From Boswellia sacra (Eukaryota > Streptophyta > Magnoliopsida > Sapindales > Burseraceae), in contig SNVD02010999.1 of the NCBI GenBank assembly GCA_013180625.2, forward strand, positions 186,001 through 250,000: a DNA stretch of 64,000 nt. The letters run 5' to 3'. The notes beneath the pieces were generated by a model. It saw only the letters and a list, made by a program, of their open reading frames with translations. It was not told the DNA's origin and did no database searches. A program made the translations under genes and the position numbers. Positions 12,176 through 24,959 of this stretch are shown here, one piece after another. Numbering within the stretch: the first letter of the stretch is position 1; the number at the start of each line of letters is the position of its first letter.

Positions 12176-12838
12176 TATCAATTACTTCATCAGCATAGTT
12201 ATATACATACAAAAATTAAGGAACTGCTACTTTATAGTTGAAAATAGGGGTTATGTCGTACTATATTTGCTTTAATTTTTAATCGTCCAAAAAATATCTT
12301 AAGTTGACTTTGTATTATATTTTTTAATTTATATGCTAATCCATTTAACTAAGTTTTGTTAATTAGAAAATTATATATTATTCCTTTTATCTTTATCTCA
12401 ATATTCACAAAATTAATGAAGAATTATTATGGATTAGATCAAATTATTATATTTATATAAATCTTATTTTAAACAAATTTACCTTTGTCAAATTGTTCTA
12501 AAAAATGTAGCCAAGTATCATTAAACATCTACATAAATGACTAAAAACCAATTGTCAATCTAATAAATGATGTGTCAATAAGTGGAGTTCTATCTCTTCA
12601 TCAAAGTAAATTGACCTTTTTAAGATTAAAATTAAACAATAAAACAGAAATTATAAATGTATATAGATTTGATGAGGACAACCTGGACCTAAGACCAAGA
12701 CCAATTTAAATAATTTGTATTCAATATAACCTAGAAAATAAATGTTGCACTCATTCACACACACCAAAACAGATTTGAGAGAGAAAATGAAAAAGTAAGA
12801 AATTTAAAAAGAGTGAAACGGAAGGATTTGATAATCAA
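12176..12838. other. No gene recognised
   Basis: AT-rich sequence between the Harbinger remnant and the truncated copia element. No recognisable coding sequence. Confidence 0.45.
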
Positions 12839-12839
12839 C

Positions 12840-15800
12840 ACCCATCAACTTGCTAGAAAGCTTTGCGAACCACTATCAATAGGCTTCCTTGGGCCAAACA
12901 AAGACTTTTGAAGTTTACGTACCATATTAGGCATTCCAGATTGTTGAAAACCTGGTAGATCCTACATTTATACTTCTTCAGCTAATTCACCATGAAGGCA
13001 AGCATTACCAATATCAAGCTAATGAAGATGCCAATTTTTAACTGTAGTAGTACTCAATAAGCAACAGATTGTTATGAATTTATCCACTGAAGCAAATGTT
13101 TCTTGATGATTAAGTCCTTGCTTGTTATACCCCTTTCTAACTAAACAAGCCTCATAATGGTTAGTGGTGCCATTGTGTTGGTACTTGGTTTTGTAAATCC
13201 ACTTACATCCGATTCAGTGAGCTTCCAATTATTGTTTGCTTCCAAAGGTTTAATTTCTTTTGCCATGGCCTTTCTCTAGTTAACATCTAGCATTGCTTGT
13301 TTAAAGGTTTTTGGTTGCTAGCTAAAAGAGATGGATACTAGAAAAGAGCGATGTGAAGGACAAAATATATCATAAGATAAGAATTGTTATAATGGGTGAG
13401 AAGTACTTACTAGGTACAAAAGAAGACTTCGATGTGGGCAGATCTCATGCAGCCAACTCATAGTAATCTTTGAGATAAGATGGAGGCCTAGACTCACAAG
13501 TGGATTGCCTTATTGTTAGAGAGGATGATGGTTTATTCAATGGTGAAATATTTAATGGTGGAACATCACTATCATCACTGTTGCTCTCCCTTAATGAGTT
13601 TGGCTCAAAATGATTGTCTTATTCATAGTTGAACAAGGAAAAATAGGTTTGTCAACGGTAAGATTTGTACCTTAAAGGAATAAATTTTCTTGAAATTGGA
13701 CATATAGAGAGATAAAAATTCTGTCATGGGTAAGATCATAAAGTTTGTAACCCTTTTGACCATATGTATATCTGAGAAATATGCAATGAAATGCTCTAAC
13801 ATCAAATTTTGACTTTGAATTACTTGTATTTGTGGCATAACAAGCATCCAAAGACCTTTAGATGAGAAAAAAAAAAGGTCTCAAACCAAACAATAATTCA
13901 TAAGGTGTCTTACTAGATAATCTAGGAGTTGGAATTCGGTTGATAAGTTAAGTTGCAAACCAATACACATTCACCTAAAATTTGATAGGAAGACCGGATT
14001 GGAAACATAAAGCTCGAGCCACATTAAGTAAATTCTCGTGCTTCTTTTCTAGAACACCATTTTATTGTGGTGTATTAATGTAAATTGTCTTATGCAAAAT
14101 TCCTTTAGAATCATAAAAATCATTCATGTCAAATTTCAACCATTATTTGAATATAAAACCTTGATCTTTTTGTTGAATTGAGTTTGAACATAAGAGTAAA
14201 AAGGCTGCAATAGTGAGCAAGTCTCACTTTTACAATGTCTAAAGAAAATCCAAGTTTATATGGAAAAATCATGAACAATGATAAGAATATAATGAGCACC
14301 TGACAAGGAAGTTGCATAAAAATTCCCCCCAATGTCATAATGAATTAAATCAAAAGGTGCAATAGTACTTTTACTACTCAAAGGAAAAGGAATACTAGTC
14401 TATTTAGCAATAGGACAAATTTCACAAATTTCATATTTAATGGAACTATCTAAATCTGAAAAATAATGTGAAAGCAATTTGAAATGATCATGACCAGGGA
14501 GTCCTGAGCGTTAGTTTCACAAAGTATGATTTGAAGAAGACATGGCTTGGAAGCACTTGAAGATGATGGTAGGAATATGGAAAAGATGAAGACCATCATA
14601 CAATTTACCCACTCTAATCATCTTCTTCGAGAAAGGGTCTAGTGTGTGACAAGAAGTACGAAGAGAAGTCACAATGTATTTTGGATCATGAATCAATCTC
14701 ACTACTGAAATTAAATTAAAATGGAAGTACACAAAGAACACTTTTTAAAGTAATATTTTGTGTTAACAAAACATCACCAATATGTGTAATTGGAACATTT
14801 TGGCCATTTAGAAATTTAACTATTCGTGAATAGGTGGATGTAATATACGAAAGAAATGTAGAGGAGTTGACCATATGGTTAGTAGTGCCTTACTCAATTA
14901 TCTAAGAAGTTGGATGAAAAGAACGAACAACATTAAGAGCAATACTTGTCAGGTTACTTTGTGTGGCATAATTACCTAAAAGGTTGGACTTAGGTTGGGT
15001 ACCAATCAAAGCTAAAATTGGTTGGCATTGTTTTGGAGAAAAGGGAAAAGTTTGCATCACTAAAGAAGAAACGGAAGTCTGGTTTGCTATTGGTGTAAAC
15101 TAATTTGGCCCTTTGTATAACTTGTGACTAGAAGGATAACCATGCAATTTATAGAATTTATCCTTGGAATGACATGTTCTCCCATAAAAAACCATAGCTA
15201 AGTTTAGTATCTATAGAAGAATTTTGATGATGATTTTTACCTCTATTATCATTCTTCTTAGTAGCCAATGTAGCAAACTCATTAATAGAATGTGGAGTAG
15301 TGATTCTGCAATGTTTTTCTTCCTGCAGGAGCAATAAGAAATCTTTGCTCATAACTAGAATGGGATTCATCAATAATATATGACCATGCATTATTATGTA
15401 GCTTTCATTTAGACCAATCAAGAGCTATATAGTACGATCTCTATCTCTATGCTGCTCCAAAGTTTTGTTAGAATCACAAGTGCAAGAAGGTATCAGAGAA
15501 TAAACATTTCATTCATCCTACAAGCTCTTTAACTTTGAATAATAGATTGTGATAGAATCTTGACCTTGTGATATAGAAAAAATCCTTTGTTGGAGTTTGA
15601 ATATACGTGGTCTATTAATTTGGAAAAAAAATTCTTCAAGGTCCACCCAAAGATCTCTTGTACTATCTGTATAAACCGCATCTCTAGCAAATTCTGAGAT
15701 GATGGTGTTAGCGATCTAAGAAGCAACCATGTCATTGCATTGCTTCCATTCTCCAAAATCTGGATTCATAATTGGAGGCATGATAATCTTTCCATTTACA

Positions 15801-16057
15801 AAACCTTATTTATTTTTAGCACTGAGGACTTTTAACATAGCCAAGCTCCACAACATGTAGTTGTTTCCATTCAATAAGGTAGACACTACGACAGAACTAG
15901 GGTTGTTCGAAAGATGAAGTTTGTAAGCATTTTTTATGTTCTTGTATTTGTAGCTATTTTTCTTCCATTGGAGAATATGCTTGCCCAAATAACTTGATGC
16001 CAAAAAGGAAAAGTAAAGTAGACAAGTCTCAAGAATACTAAACTTGCTTTGATACCA
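12840..16057 (-). mobile_element. Ty1/copia retrotransposon, truncated and heavily mutated
   Basis: Reading the - strand, a primer-binding site TGGTATCAAAGC (16057-16046, one change from the usual initiator-Met tRNA match) is followed by gag-like sequence (LLNGNNYMLWSLAML near 15870), more gag (15158-15756), integrase-like segments (14050-14400), and the start of reverse transcriptase (RKGYNKQGLNHQETF and LHQLDIGNACLHGEL at about 12970-13190). The element stops near 12840, so the rest of RT, RNase H and the 3' LTR are missing. Frames are broken by many stops and shifts. The presumed 5' LTR lies to the right of 16057, starting TGACAAAAACC. The order gag-IN-RT is what places it in Ty1/copia. 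Confidence 0.82.
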
Positions 16058-16583
16058 TGACAAAAACCGAATATGAAAAGAATTGTCAAAATTCTCTTAT
16101 TACACTACAACAAAGATACAAGCTTATTACAACTTGGTCATAATCTACTATTTATGCAAGGAAAACTATAAAATAGAATTCTACAAAATATTGATTTTTC
16201 CTTTTGTGAAAAAAAGGATGTCAATCTTAGATAATCCATCAAATAATGAGCATATTAAAAATGACAATTATTATAAAGACCATAAAAATTTTATAAACAT
16301 AAATATGTGAAAAAAAAAATTGAGCCATTAGTTTAAATGAAAGTTGAATTTTATGTCCTACACATAAATATATATAAACATAGCACATATATTATACATA
16401 TATATTGTCCATATAAAGATTTTTTTTTATAATAGAATTACACCAAAAAAGTCTAAATTTTTTAGATTCAGACACAAATAAAAATTTAAAAAAAGGATTT
16501 TTTTTAAATTTAGATGATGACGATGACGATGATGATAATAATAAAACCGATAAAGATAATAATAGTAACAATAACAATAAGAA
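16058..16583. other. Presumed copia 5' LTR remnant plus microsatellite
   Basis: Begins with TG directly beside the copia primer-binding site, as an LTR would on the - strand. Its far end is not definable because no second LTR is present. A GAT/AAT-type simple repeat at 16512-16583 runs up to the MULE terminus. Confidence 0.45.
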
Positions 16584-16669
16584 GGGATATTATCAAAAAT
16601 TGCCCTTATGGTTTGCCCTATTGTTAGGCGGAAAGCCTCTTTCATGAATTGTTTACATTTAAACTATAC

Positions 16670-18201
16670 TGCAGTTATTGCAATATAGGTTAAGGTGTCG
16701 ATCTCTATCAGGAAGCTTTCGACAAAAAAGGTTAGTGAAATAAAAACTCCAAAATAATAATAAAGACATAAGATTTAACTTTGAAGTGATTTGTTTTAGA
16801 AAAAATACAAAGCAGAAAAAATTGGAATAAGTTAATAATGATAAAGAGTACAAGGCTTTGAATTAATATCTGCTTTGTAAATTTATTTTCCCACTTCGAT
16901 TCAACAGTTATAACTCAATTGAAAGTTTTACATCCTAAAAATTCAATCGGAAGATATGTATAGTATAGCACAATTGGTAAACAAATGTATTTGGTATGAT
17001 TTAACTCTTCACAAGCAAGGTTTATACACAATGTTCGTCTTTACAAACTATTCAAGATAGATAATATATCAATTGACAATATTGTAGTAAAAGATTAGTT
17101 TATAAAATAAAACTACCGGTAACAATTATAATTTAAAAGGAATCACATAAAGAAAGCACAACTGAATTTATATGAAACTAAAAATTATAATTTCTGGATT
17201 ATAGAAAAACAAAAGATTAGAAAGAGTGTTAAACACACACAAATATATAACCTTTATAGCCTTTCGAGAAGAATCAAAGTACAAAAATAGATAACTACAT
17301 ATAAAAGCTCATCTCTAGCCTTGCCAAGAACTCTAGCCTAACTTATAATTCATTCCCACAAATTTTAAAAACAGAAAATGCAAGAGAGAATTGTAAGATA
17401 CAATGATACCATTCCTCCCCATTTAGCTCTTCAAGGTGTCCTTATATAGGTAATTAAATGGAACTATTCTAGTGTGAACTCAAATCTTCCACATTTTTTA
17501 CCACCAACCCTTTTACCAAATTGCTACACGTTTTTTGCAACTAAAATGTTGGAATTAGGCTTCGTGGTAAACATGAAAGTTGTAATTTCTTTTTTGTCTT
17601 ATATTTCCATAGCTACTAGATTCATGCAATTTTGACAACCATTATGTGAGCTATGGTATATATACCTAATGTATGACATATTCTAGCTACTAATACTTTT
17701 GACAAATTGTGGCATCTTTATGACTATGAAAATGGCCGAATTTGATCTTGTGATCAACAGAAGAGTTGTAGATAATTGACTCAATTTTTTCCAGCTTCTA
17801 GAATCACACTGATTGGATACGTATTTTGTGAGATAAGATCCAAATGCCGGAGATGGATCAGGCTAAGCAACAGTTGCAATCCAGTTCTGTTTTCTCTTGA
17901 TTTTAGGCTTTTGATTGTTCTTCAACTTTGTGTAAGATTGGGTCATGTTGCACTATTTTTAAGAACTTTTCCATTATGATTTATAGATTGAGAGTTATGT
18001 TCATTTTACTAAACCTGCAAAAAAATTTCCGCTAATCCCAATTTAAGGACAACACTTTATTTCAAGATATAGACTAAAAAAATGCAAAAATAAAACAAAT
18101 GTCAAATAGGCATAAGCAAAATAATTATGCTAAAATATCATAAGAAGTTTTACAATATAGAAAAATAGCATTAATTATGTATGCTTAAAAGTGTATTTTC
18201 A
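16670..18201 (-). repeat. 3' LTR of the gypsy element
   Basis: Aligns along its whole length with 27401-28909, with many scattered differences and small indels. The + strand starts TGCAGTTATT and ends ...GTATTTTCA, giving TG...CA termini. Short ORFs inside occur at matching places in both LTRs and are not genes. Confidence 0.85.
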
Positions 18202-19636
18202 TGCGTTTATTACGACCCCCAACCAACTTATTACTAGTCCCTAGCAATTTAAGCATAACTGAAATATGAAGAGCTATCTAAGCATTTCAAACAAAAAGTT
18301 AGTTCAAGATCACAATTGTTATAAAGGTTATTTCAATCATAACTTCCAAAATTGCATGTGTAAACTAAGCCAAAACCTTTATACCACGAACCACAACATA
18401 TATAACCTTGAAAATTACTCCATCTAGAAGCGTCAACTCCATTATCCTTACAAATGAATAACTATTTTAAAAGGGCTAGGATTACTCTCATAGAGTTCGA
18501 AAACAAATAGGCACTCAAGAAAAGGTCACATTTAAGGATAGACAGACAAACTAATATTAATCCAAAGATAGGAAAATCAACTATTTAGAATTTAAACTTT
18601 TTTGCCACATTCTAGCTTCAGGACTTCATTCATCTTATGAGAACAATATAAATAGAGCTTGGTAAGGAAGATTGCTTCCTAAAATCTTTTGTATTCTAAA
18701 ATTTAATGAAGACATTATTGAACTAACTTGACTCTTTTTTTCTTTTTTTAATTTTTTTGTACTTTTCTTTTTGCTGATACTATGAAGAACATAAGAAAGC
18801 ATTACAGAATATGAATAGTTTCTCATAAAAAATTTCACAAGAATTGAAATTTCACCTAGAAAATCATCCTTCAACTAAACAATCAAATTATTCCTCAATC
18901 CGAGTAATGACATTCTAAACAAAAATTAACCAATTCAGAGGATCAATGAAAGTTTGCAAGCTATTTTCTCAACCTCTCCACTCACTCACAAAAGATGCAT
19001 GAGATTAGGAAAAATGTATACTTAAACAAGGCAATTCTCTTGGCTATATACATTGAATCATCCATCTTACCACAAGGCTTAGCATTGTGGTTGAAATAAT
19101 TTTAGAAGTCAATCTTTAGTAACCTAAATAGAAAAAGTGACTCAAACCAAACAATTTCCAAATCATACCTAGATAGAAAAACAAACTCATTTACACAAGA
19201 ATTATCAAGATCACACATGCAATAAACAATTGTGCATGGAATACATCTCAAAAAAAAAAAAAAAAAAATCAAAGCAAATCAAGTTAGTTAGGATGCATCT
19301 CAAAAGGTCAAAAATTTACTCTCTACTCTGTCATTCTCGATCTAATAGATTTCAAATGCGTCTCAAGGGATAATTAACTCTTTACTCTACCATTCTTAGT
19401 CTAATAGATCTGTTGGTTGGTCTTGTTAACAATTTTTTTTTTAAATGCAATGCAAAACATGACATATGCCCACTATCTCCTCAATGTTTAAATGTAGAAA
19501 GAGAAAGTGTAAGAGACATCACTTGGAGCTTCAGTTATCCAAAAGAAACAAACCTGAAAGACATTTAACCAAATGTAAAATAATATATTATGAACAAAGC
19601 CATAAAGTAAGAAAAATTACAAACGAAATATTCAAT
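18202..19636. other. Gypsy element, non-coding stretch before the 3' LTR
   Basis: No protein family recognised. It holds a pair of direct repeats near 19293-19410 (blocks ending CTAATAGAT) and a G-rich candidate polypurine tract just inside the LTR (GGTTGGGGGTCG on the - strand). Confidence 0.5.
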
Positions 19637-20260
19637 TCAATTGTGCTTATTGTCCATTCCCAATGACCAGTCAATTTGAGATGCTGTTGGGTCAGGTTTG
19701 TAAACAATTGCTTGTAATTTATCAATTAGTTCATCTGTAGTTGGGGCTGAAACAAGGATTTGTCACATCGATTATGAGATAAAACTCTACTCCACACTTG
19801 ACTAAGAAAACACAATAAACAATCAGAGACATTATTGACATTCAACAAACTTATGGATTTTTTTATGGATATTTAGTTGGGCCTAAAAAGCAATTCGAAA
19901 AATTTCTTCCAATGAACCAGATCCTCCTAGTAAAGCAATAATGGCATCTACATTGTAAACCATATAAGCTATGCATTCATGCATGGATAGGACTTGTAAC
20001 TCTTCCCTAACTGTTCTCCCAGTGATGTTAGCTAAAGCTCTAGGAATACTACTTAAAACTTGACTTCCTCCTATATATGTAATTGTTGACACACACCCCA
20101 TTAACTCAAGGCTATCTCCCTCATAGACCAAATGAAGTTTTCTCTCAGCTAGAACTCTACCAAGATTATGAGCTGCTTCTACAAACTTTATACTTTTACC
20201 AGGTTGAGATCCACAAAATACACATATATTTCAAAATCCACGAGCTGACGTTCCTTCCAT
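19637..20260 (-). pseudogene. LOG: Intronless LONELY GUY (LOG)-type gene copy carried in the gypsy element
   Basis: LOG enzymes (cytokinin riboside 5'-monophosphate phosphoribohydrolases) release active cytokinin bases. On the - strand the copy runs from an ATG at 20260 (MEGTSARGF), through ICVFCGSQPGKS, AAHNLGRVLAERKLHLVY, LMGCVSTITYIGGSQVL, GGSGSLEEIFRIA and AQLNIHKK, to VSAPTTDELIDKLQ and a stop at 19637-19639. That is ~208 codons, the normal LOG length. No intron interrupts it, although plant LOG genes are usually split, so it looks like a reverse-transcribed copy. It is dead: an in-frame TGA at 20231-20233, frameshifts between about 19800 and 19890, and changed catalytic residues. The family motif PGGxGTxxE reads LGGSGSLEE here, and the conserved Arg of MHxR is Cys (MHEC). 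It lies in the same orientation as pol, where Athila/Tat elements carry extra ORFs. Confidence 0.85.
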
Positions 20261-20589
20261 TTGATACAACTCACTAGCTATGGATATGCAAATGAAGAAC
20301 ATAAGATGTATTTATGAAGTGCAAAATGGTATTACAATAATGACATCTATATAGGTAGCCCATCTATTTGTCTACAAAATGTTGAAATTAGAAAAAAAAA
20401 CTAAGGATTCAAAAATAACGGCAAGCATGCATATGTACTGATAATTGTGATTGTGGCTCATATCTTCCTCTAGTTTTATGTCTAGTAACGGTTGAAACAC
20501 CTTCTATGAGTTAGGGATTTGCTTCCCATCTAATTTTCTTATAAATCAACAAAAATGGTCATTTAGAGTAAGATTCCCGGGACCATAGC

Positions 20590-21000
20590 ATGCCTGCTTT
20601 TCTCAAAATTATGTCCATAATTTTAAATTTTCATGATGCATAATTCCAAAAGAATGCATTTCAAGAGTCAACAAGATATTATCTAGAGACTTCTTACTTA
20701 GTCCATCCTTAATGAACTGAATTTTATCTTCCCGATTTATAGACACAAATCCTAAAGAATGACATCGCTTGTTACAGGGCCATTATGTACATTTGTGATA
20801 GACTTGTAATCTATTTGCTCTTTGTTTTTTTGCATAAGAGCTTTTACTCAAACCAGGCATAAAAGAAACAAAGGCATTTGAAGACTCACTAGATAATCGG
20901 ACCTTGGCTTCTCCTAACCATCGTAAATCAATAGGTAAACCCATGAGCATTAAAAATTTTAGTCTCTTAAACCGTGCTTTATGAATTTTTGGTAATACAT
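20590..21000 (-). other. Unidentified former coding segment in the gypsy element
   Basis: One - strand frame stays open for about 130 codons with a single stop (contains LPIDLRWLGEAKV, SFMPGLSKSSYAKKQRANR, GLSKKSLDNILLTLE). The composition looks coding, but I do not recognise the family. It lies just upstream of the LOG copy and could belong to the element's extra ORF or to the same captured transcript. Confidence 0.4.
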
Positions 21001-21523
21001 TTGGTGGAAGAAAAGGAAAACATTTTTAAAGGTTTGAAAGAATCATATCGATTTTGAAAGCGAAAGGATGAATGCACGATTTTTGTTTAGGTGACAGTTT
21101 TAAAGGAACTGGAAAATTGAATTTAATAGCCACAGAGTACTGTATCTGCCACTTGACTGGGAAATAAAATAAAAATGCACAAAAGAAAATAAAAACAAAA
21201 ATAGAAAATAAAGTTAAAAATATGGTATAGACAAAAAAAATAAAAGCAAAAATAAAGTCAAAATTGTGGTACATACAAATAGAACCTGATTAATTATAAT
21301 AAGCAGGAGCCGCAAGAGAGATTTTGTCGAGACGTATAGATTGACCTTTCTTTTCCATATAGTTTTTAAATCGCTGCCTATTAACTTTGTAATTGAAAAT
21401 TCACCTATCGGTGGGGTCCTCAAACTCAACTGCATCTTTGGGAAAAGCGTGCTTTACAACAAATAGGCCATTCCATCTAGACCTTAACTTGGTGTAATGC
21501 AATCGGGAAGCATAAAGATAGAC

Positions 21524-22562
21524 TCATTGATTTGGCTCAAAATTTTTCCTCAAGATTTGCTTGTCATGAGCCGCTTTCATCTTTGCTTTGTAGATCCTAG
21601 AGTTGTCATAGGCTTCGTTTCGCAATTCTTCTATTTCTGATAATTGTAACATTCTTTGAAGACGTGCAACACTTAAATGAAAAGTAAGGACTTTAACAAT
21701 CCAATAAGCTTTATGCTCTAGTTCAACAAATAAATGACAAGCTTTCCTATAGACAAGTCGATATGGAGACATTCCCAAGATAGTTTGTAAGCAGTGCGGT
21801 ATGCCCATAATACATTAGAAAGGCGTAAAGACTAGTCTTTGGGATTCGGATTAACCGTCTATTCCAAAATCTGCTTAACCTCCCTATTTGCAAGCTTGGC
21901 TTGCATATTTGTTTGTGGATGGTATGTAGTGGAAATTTTATGAAGAACACCATACCAACGCATCAAAGCTTCAAAAGAATGGTTACACAAAAGTGTCCTT
22001 TGGTCACTGATGATTACACATGGCATACCATATCTAGATAACACATTCTCTTGTAAGAACTTTACCATAATTGTTTTATCATTAGCACAACAAGCCACTG
22101 CCCCACCCATTTGGATACACATAATCAACAACTAGAAAATTGTAAAGGTAACCAAAACATGAAGGAAAAGTTTCCATAAAGTCAACAACCAACAGTCAAA
22201 AATCTCAATAACAAGAATATGGTTAAGAGGCATTATATGATAGTGAGAAAAAGCACCTAACTTTTGACATCTTTCACATAAATGACAAAAATTGTTAGTA
22301 TCTTCGAAAAAAGTGGGCCAATAGAGACCACACTGTAAAATTTTTGTGGCGATCTTTTCATAGAAAAATGACCACCACAAGTAACATTATGACAAAAGTC
22401 TAAGACATTAGCAATTTCACTTTTAGGAATGCAATGCCTTAAAATTTGGTCGAGGTAATATTTGAAAAGATAAGGATCATCGCAATAAAAATTACATACC
22501 TTAAGCAAGAAATTATGCTTATCTTGTGCACTTTGGTTAGATGAAACTTCTCCGCAAACCAA
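21524..22562 (-). pseudogene. Gypsy integrase region
   Basis: In order on the - strand: a zinc-binding HHCC domain (DFCHNVTCGGHF ... CHLCERCQ, 22257-22562 and 22250-22380), the catalytic core C-terminal part (SRYGMPCVIISDQ, STTYHPQTNMQAKLANRE, 21859-22131), and a C-terminal segment ([23 protein letters not shown], shown here only as family evidence, 21524-21808). Frames change between these pieces and the first acidic residue region is degraded, so the enzyme is not functional. Confidence 0.8.
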
Positions 22563-22639
22563 GTAATTTACAATATATGCATGCCAAGTTACTTGGCTTA
22601 CAGTGAAAAGATGTTCATTAGAGAAATCATCTTGAATGC

Positions 22640-23305
22640 TTGGAATATCAGTGTATCCTGATCCTCTATAGCTATCTTTATCTGGTAATATCCTGAATAC
22701 CCATTGAAAAAGTAATAAAAAGAATTGCCAGCTATACGTTCTAAGATTTGGTCAATAAAAGGTAATAGAAAGTAGTCTTTTGGGGTGGCTGTGTTTTATT
22801 TCTTATAATCAATACACATCTGCCGTCCTATTACTACCCTAGTTGGAACAGACACTCCCTCATCATTTTGAACCACAAACACTCCAGATTTCTTGGGCAC
22901 TACCTATGTTAGACTTACCCATTGACTATCAGAGATTGGGTAGATTATACCTGCATCTAATAGTTTTAAGACTTCTTCCTTTACCACTTCTTTCATTATT
23001 GGGTTAAGTATTCTTGGGGGGTCTCCACAAGGTTGGGCACCTTCCTCTAGATGGATTATATAGGAACATATTAATGGAGAAATACCTTTAATATCAATTA
23101 TGGTCTAACCTAGTACAGATTTATGTTCTTTTAACAAATTCATCAATTTTTCATCTTGTTCAGAATTAAGTTTCGAAGAAATAATAACGGGAAAACTATC
23201 ATCTGATTCCAAGAATACGTGCTTCAAAACTTCAGGTAGTAGGGAAAGTCTAAATTTTGGTGCCTCTAAGTCAGAGGATTTCGGCTTCTCTCCTCCATAT
23301 GGCAA
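22640..23305 (-). pseudogene. Gypsy reverse transcriptase, N-terminal part only
   Basis: The - strand starts with PKFRLSLLPEVLKHVF and EQDEKLMNLLKEHKSV, typical of the pol linker entering RT, and continues to a YYFFNGYSGYYQI-like block near 22700. It then jumps within a few codons to sequence normally found just ahead of integrase. The RT catalytic YxDD region and all of RNase H are therefore missing, an internal deletion of perhaps 1 kb or more. Confidence 0.72.
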
Positions 23306-23559
23306 CTCTTCAAAGCACAGTTGCCAAAACTGAGTCTTTTTATCCTATAGGTCTTTAGTATACTTTAGTGGTATCATCAGGATAAAATAAATCGTTAAAA
23401 TCATAATCGAGGAGGCATACTAGAGAGTCAAAATCATGTTCCCTATAAGCCTCTTCTGATATAAGTGTGTATACCATATATGAATGATAACATTTGTCTT
23501 CCTCTCATGGTTGATTGCCAACGTAGAAAATATTCACTTCAAGAGTCATATTCCCCAAT

Positions 23560-23930
23560 TATAATTTCGCAAGACCATTCCTGTAATTAATAAAAGTGTT
23601 AGCAGTGGCAGGAAAAGGTCTCTCTAAAATAAGAGGGATTTTGGACTCCTTGTTAACCACGGACTAAGTATCCAAAACAAGAAAATCAATGGAGTAAGAA
23701 AATTTATTGATATGTAATAGAAAATCTTTCACTATTCCTCGTGGTTTCTTGAATGATCGATCAACCAATTATAGAACTACATATGTGGTTTGATCTCTCT
23801 AAGTCCTAATTCTGAGTAAACAAAATAAAGCATAGGATTGACACTTGCTCCCAAGTCCATTAATGCTTGACCGAATTCATGTGTCCCAATCTGGCAGGAA
23901 ATTGTAAGACACCCTAGATGTTTGTACTTA
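23560..23930 (-). pseudogene. Gypsy aspartic protease region
   Basis: The - strand shows GTHEFGQALMDLGASVN with the DLGA active-site motif, followed by family-typical spacing to IPLILERPFPATANTFI. Stops and frame changes occur, for example after KPHM. The upstream gag-linker part is separated from it by the hAT insertion at 23943-24844. Confidence 0.75.
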
Positions 23931-23942
23931 AGTAGTGTTTTC

Positions 23943-24844
23943 TAGAGGTGTGCAAAATCTAATCCAATCCAATCCAATTCGCCCAAACCAAATGATCCAA
24001 TCAAAATCAATCTAATTTTGATTGGATTTGATCGATTGACGGATTGGATTGGATTAAATTTTTTTAAAATCGAATTAATTGGATCCTATTATAAAAATCC
24101 ATCATGAATTGATTCAATCCAAATAATCAATAATAAAATTAACTATGTAATATCTAAAAGTTAAAATTAATATTTGATGTTCATTGATATAATGCATCTA
24201 TGCTATGTGTAGTTGGTAAGTATAAATATAACTTAGTTATGATTATTTTTATTTCATGAATTGTTTTTTTCATGTCAATCATATGTATCTCAATATAAAA
24301 ACTATTAGTTACTTATTAATTACTTATTCATGTTTGCAGGGCATTCTTTAATATGTATGGATGATATTGAGTTAATACAATTATGCAGTAATAAATTTTT
24401 CGAAGTTCCATTTTATGCATGGCAGCTTATTGCATGAAGTCCTATAAATTAATTTAAATTATAATATTTGTACTGGAATGATTTAAATTTTTATTGTTAT
24501 TTTTAGTTAGGACCATTAATCAATTTATAAATGAATTTTTATTTATTATATTATGGTTTACCAATACTTTAATTTGCTTAGTAACTTCATGTTATCATTA
24601 TATTTATATAATATTACATTAACTTGTGTTTATTATTGGATCATATTGGATTTTTCTTTTTTCTTTTTCAATTTTTTTAAAGTTTGGATTGGATCAGATG
24701 ATTTTTTTTTTTTAAATCGGATTGAATTGGATTTCAATCTTTAATTAGATCGGATTGGATTAAAAAATATCTCTAAATTGATCATTATTAGATTGGATTG
24801 GTTATTAACTAAATTTATTGGATCCAAATCGACGAACACCCTTA
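23943..24844. mobile_element. hAT-like non-autonomous element inside the gypsy element, 8-bp TSD
   Basis: The left end is TAGAGGTGTGCA and the right end, reversed, is TAAGGGTGTTCG: imperfect 12-bp inverted termini. An exact 8-bp duplication GTGTTTTC flanks it (23935-23942 and 24845-24852). Subterminal regions are packed with TTGGATTGGATT / AATCCAATCC repeats on both sides. No transposase is present. Confidence 0.85.
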
Positions 24845-24959
24845 GTGTTTTCTGTTCAATTACTGCACTTACCTGTTCAGCCAAGAATGCAATCTTCTTA
24901 ACATGGTGCCTTCTTTTGATGGTGCATAGAACCTTGCTAACTTTGGCGTAATTTGGAAC

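Noticed and set aside
17776..17979. 67-codon open frame, with a relative at 28479-28688
   Set aside because: The two are the same place in the two gypsy LTRs. Coincidental frame in LTR sequence, not a gene.
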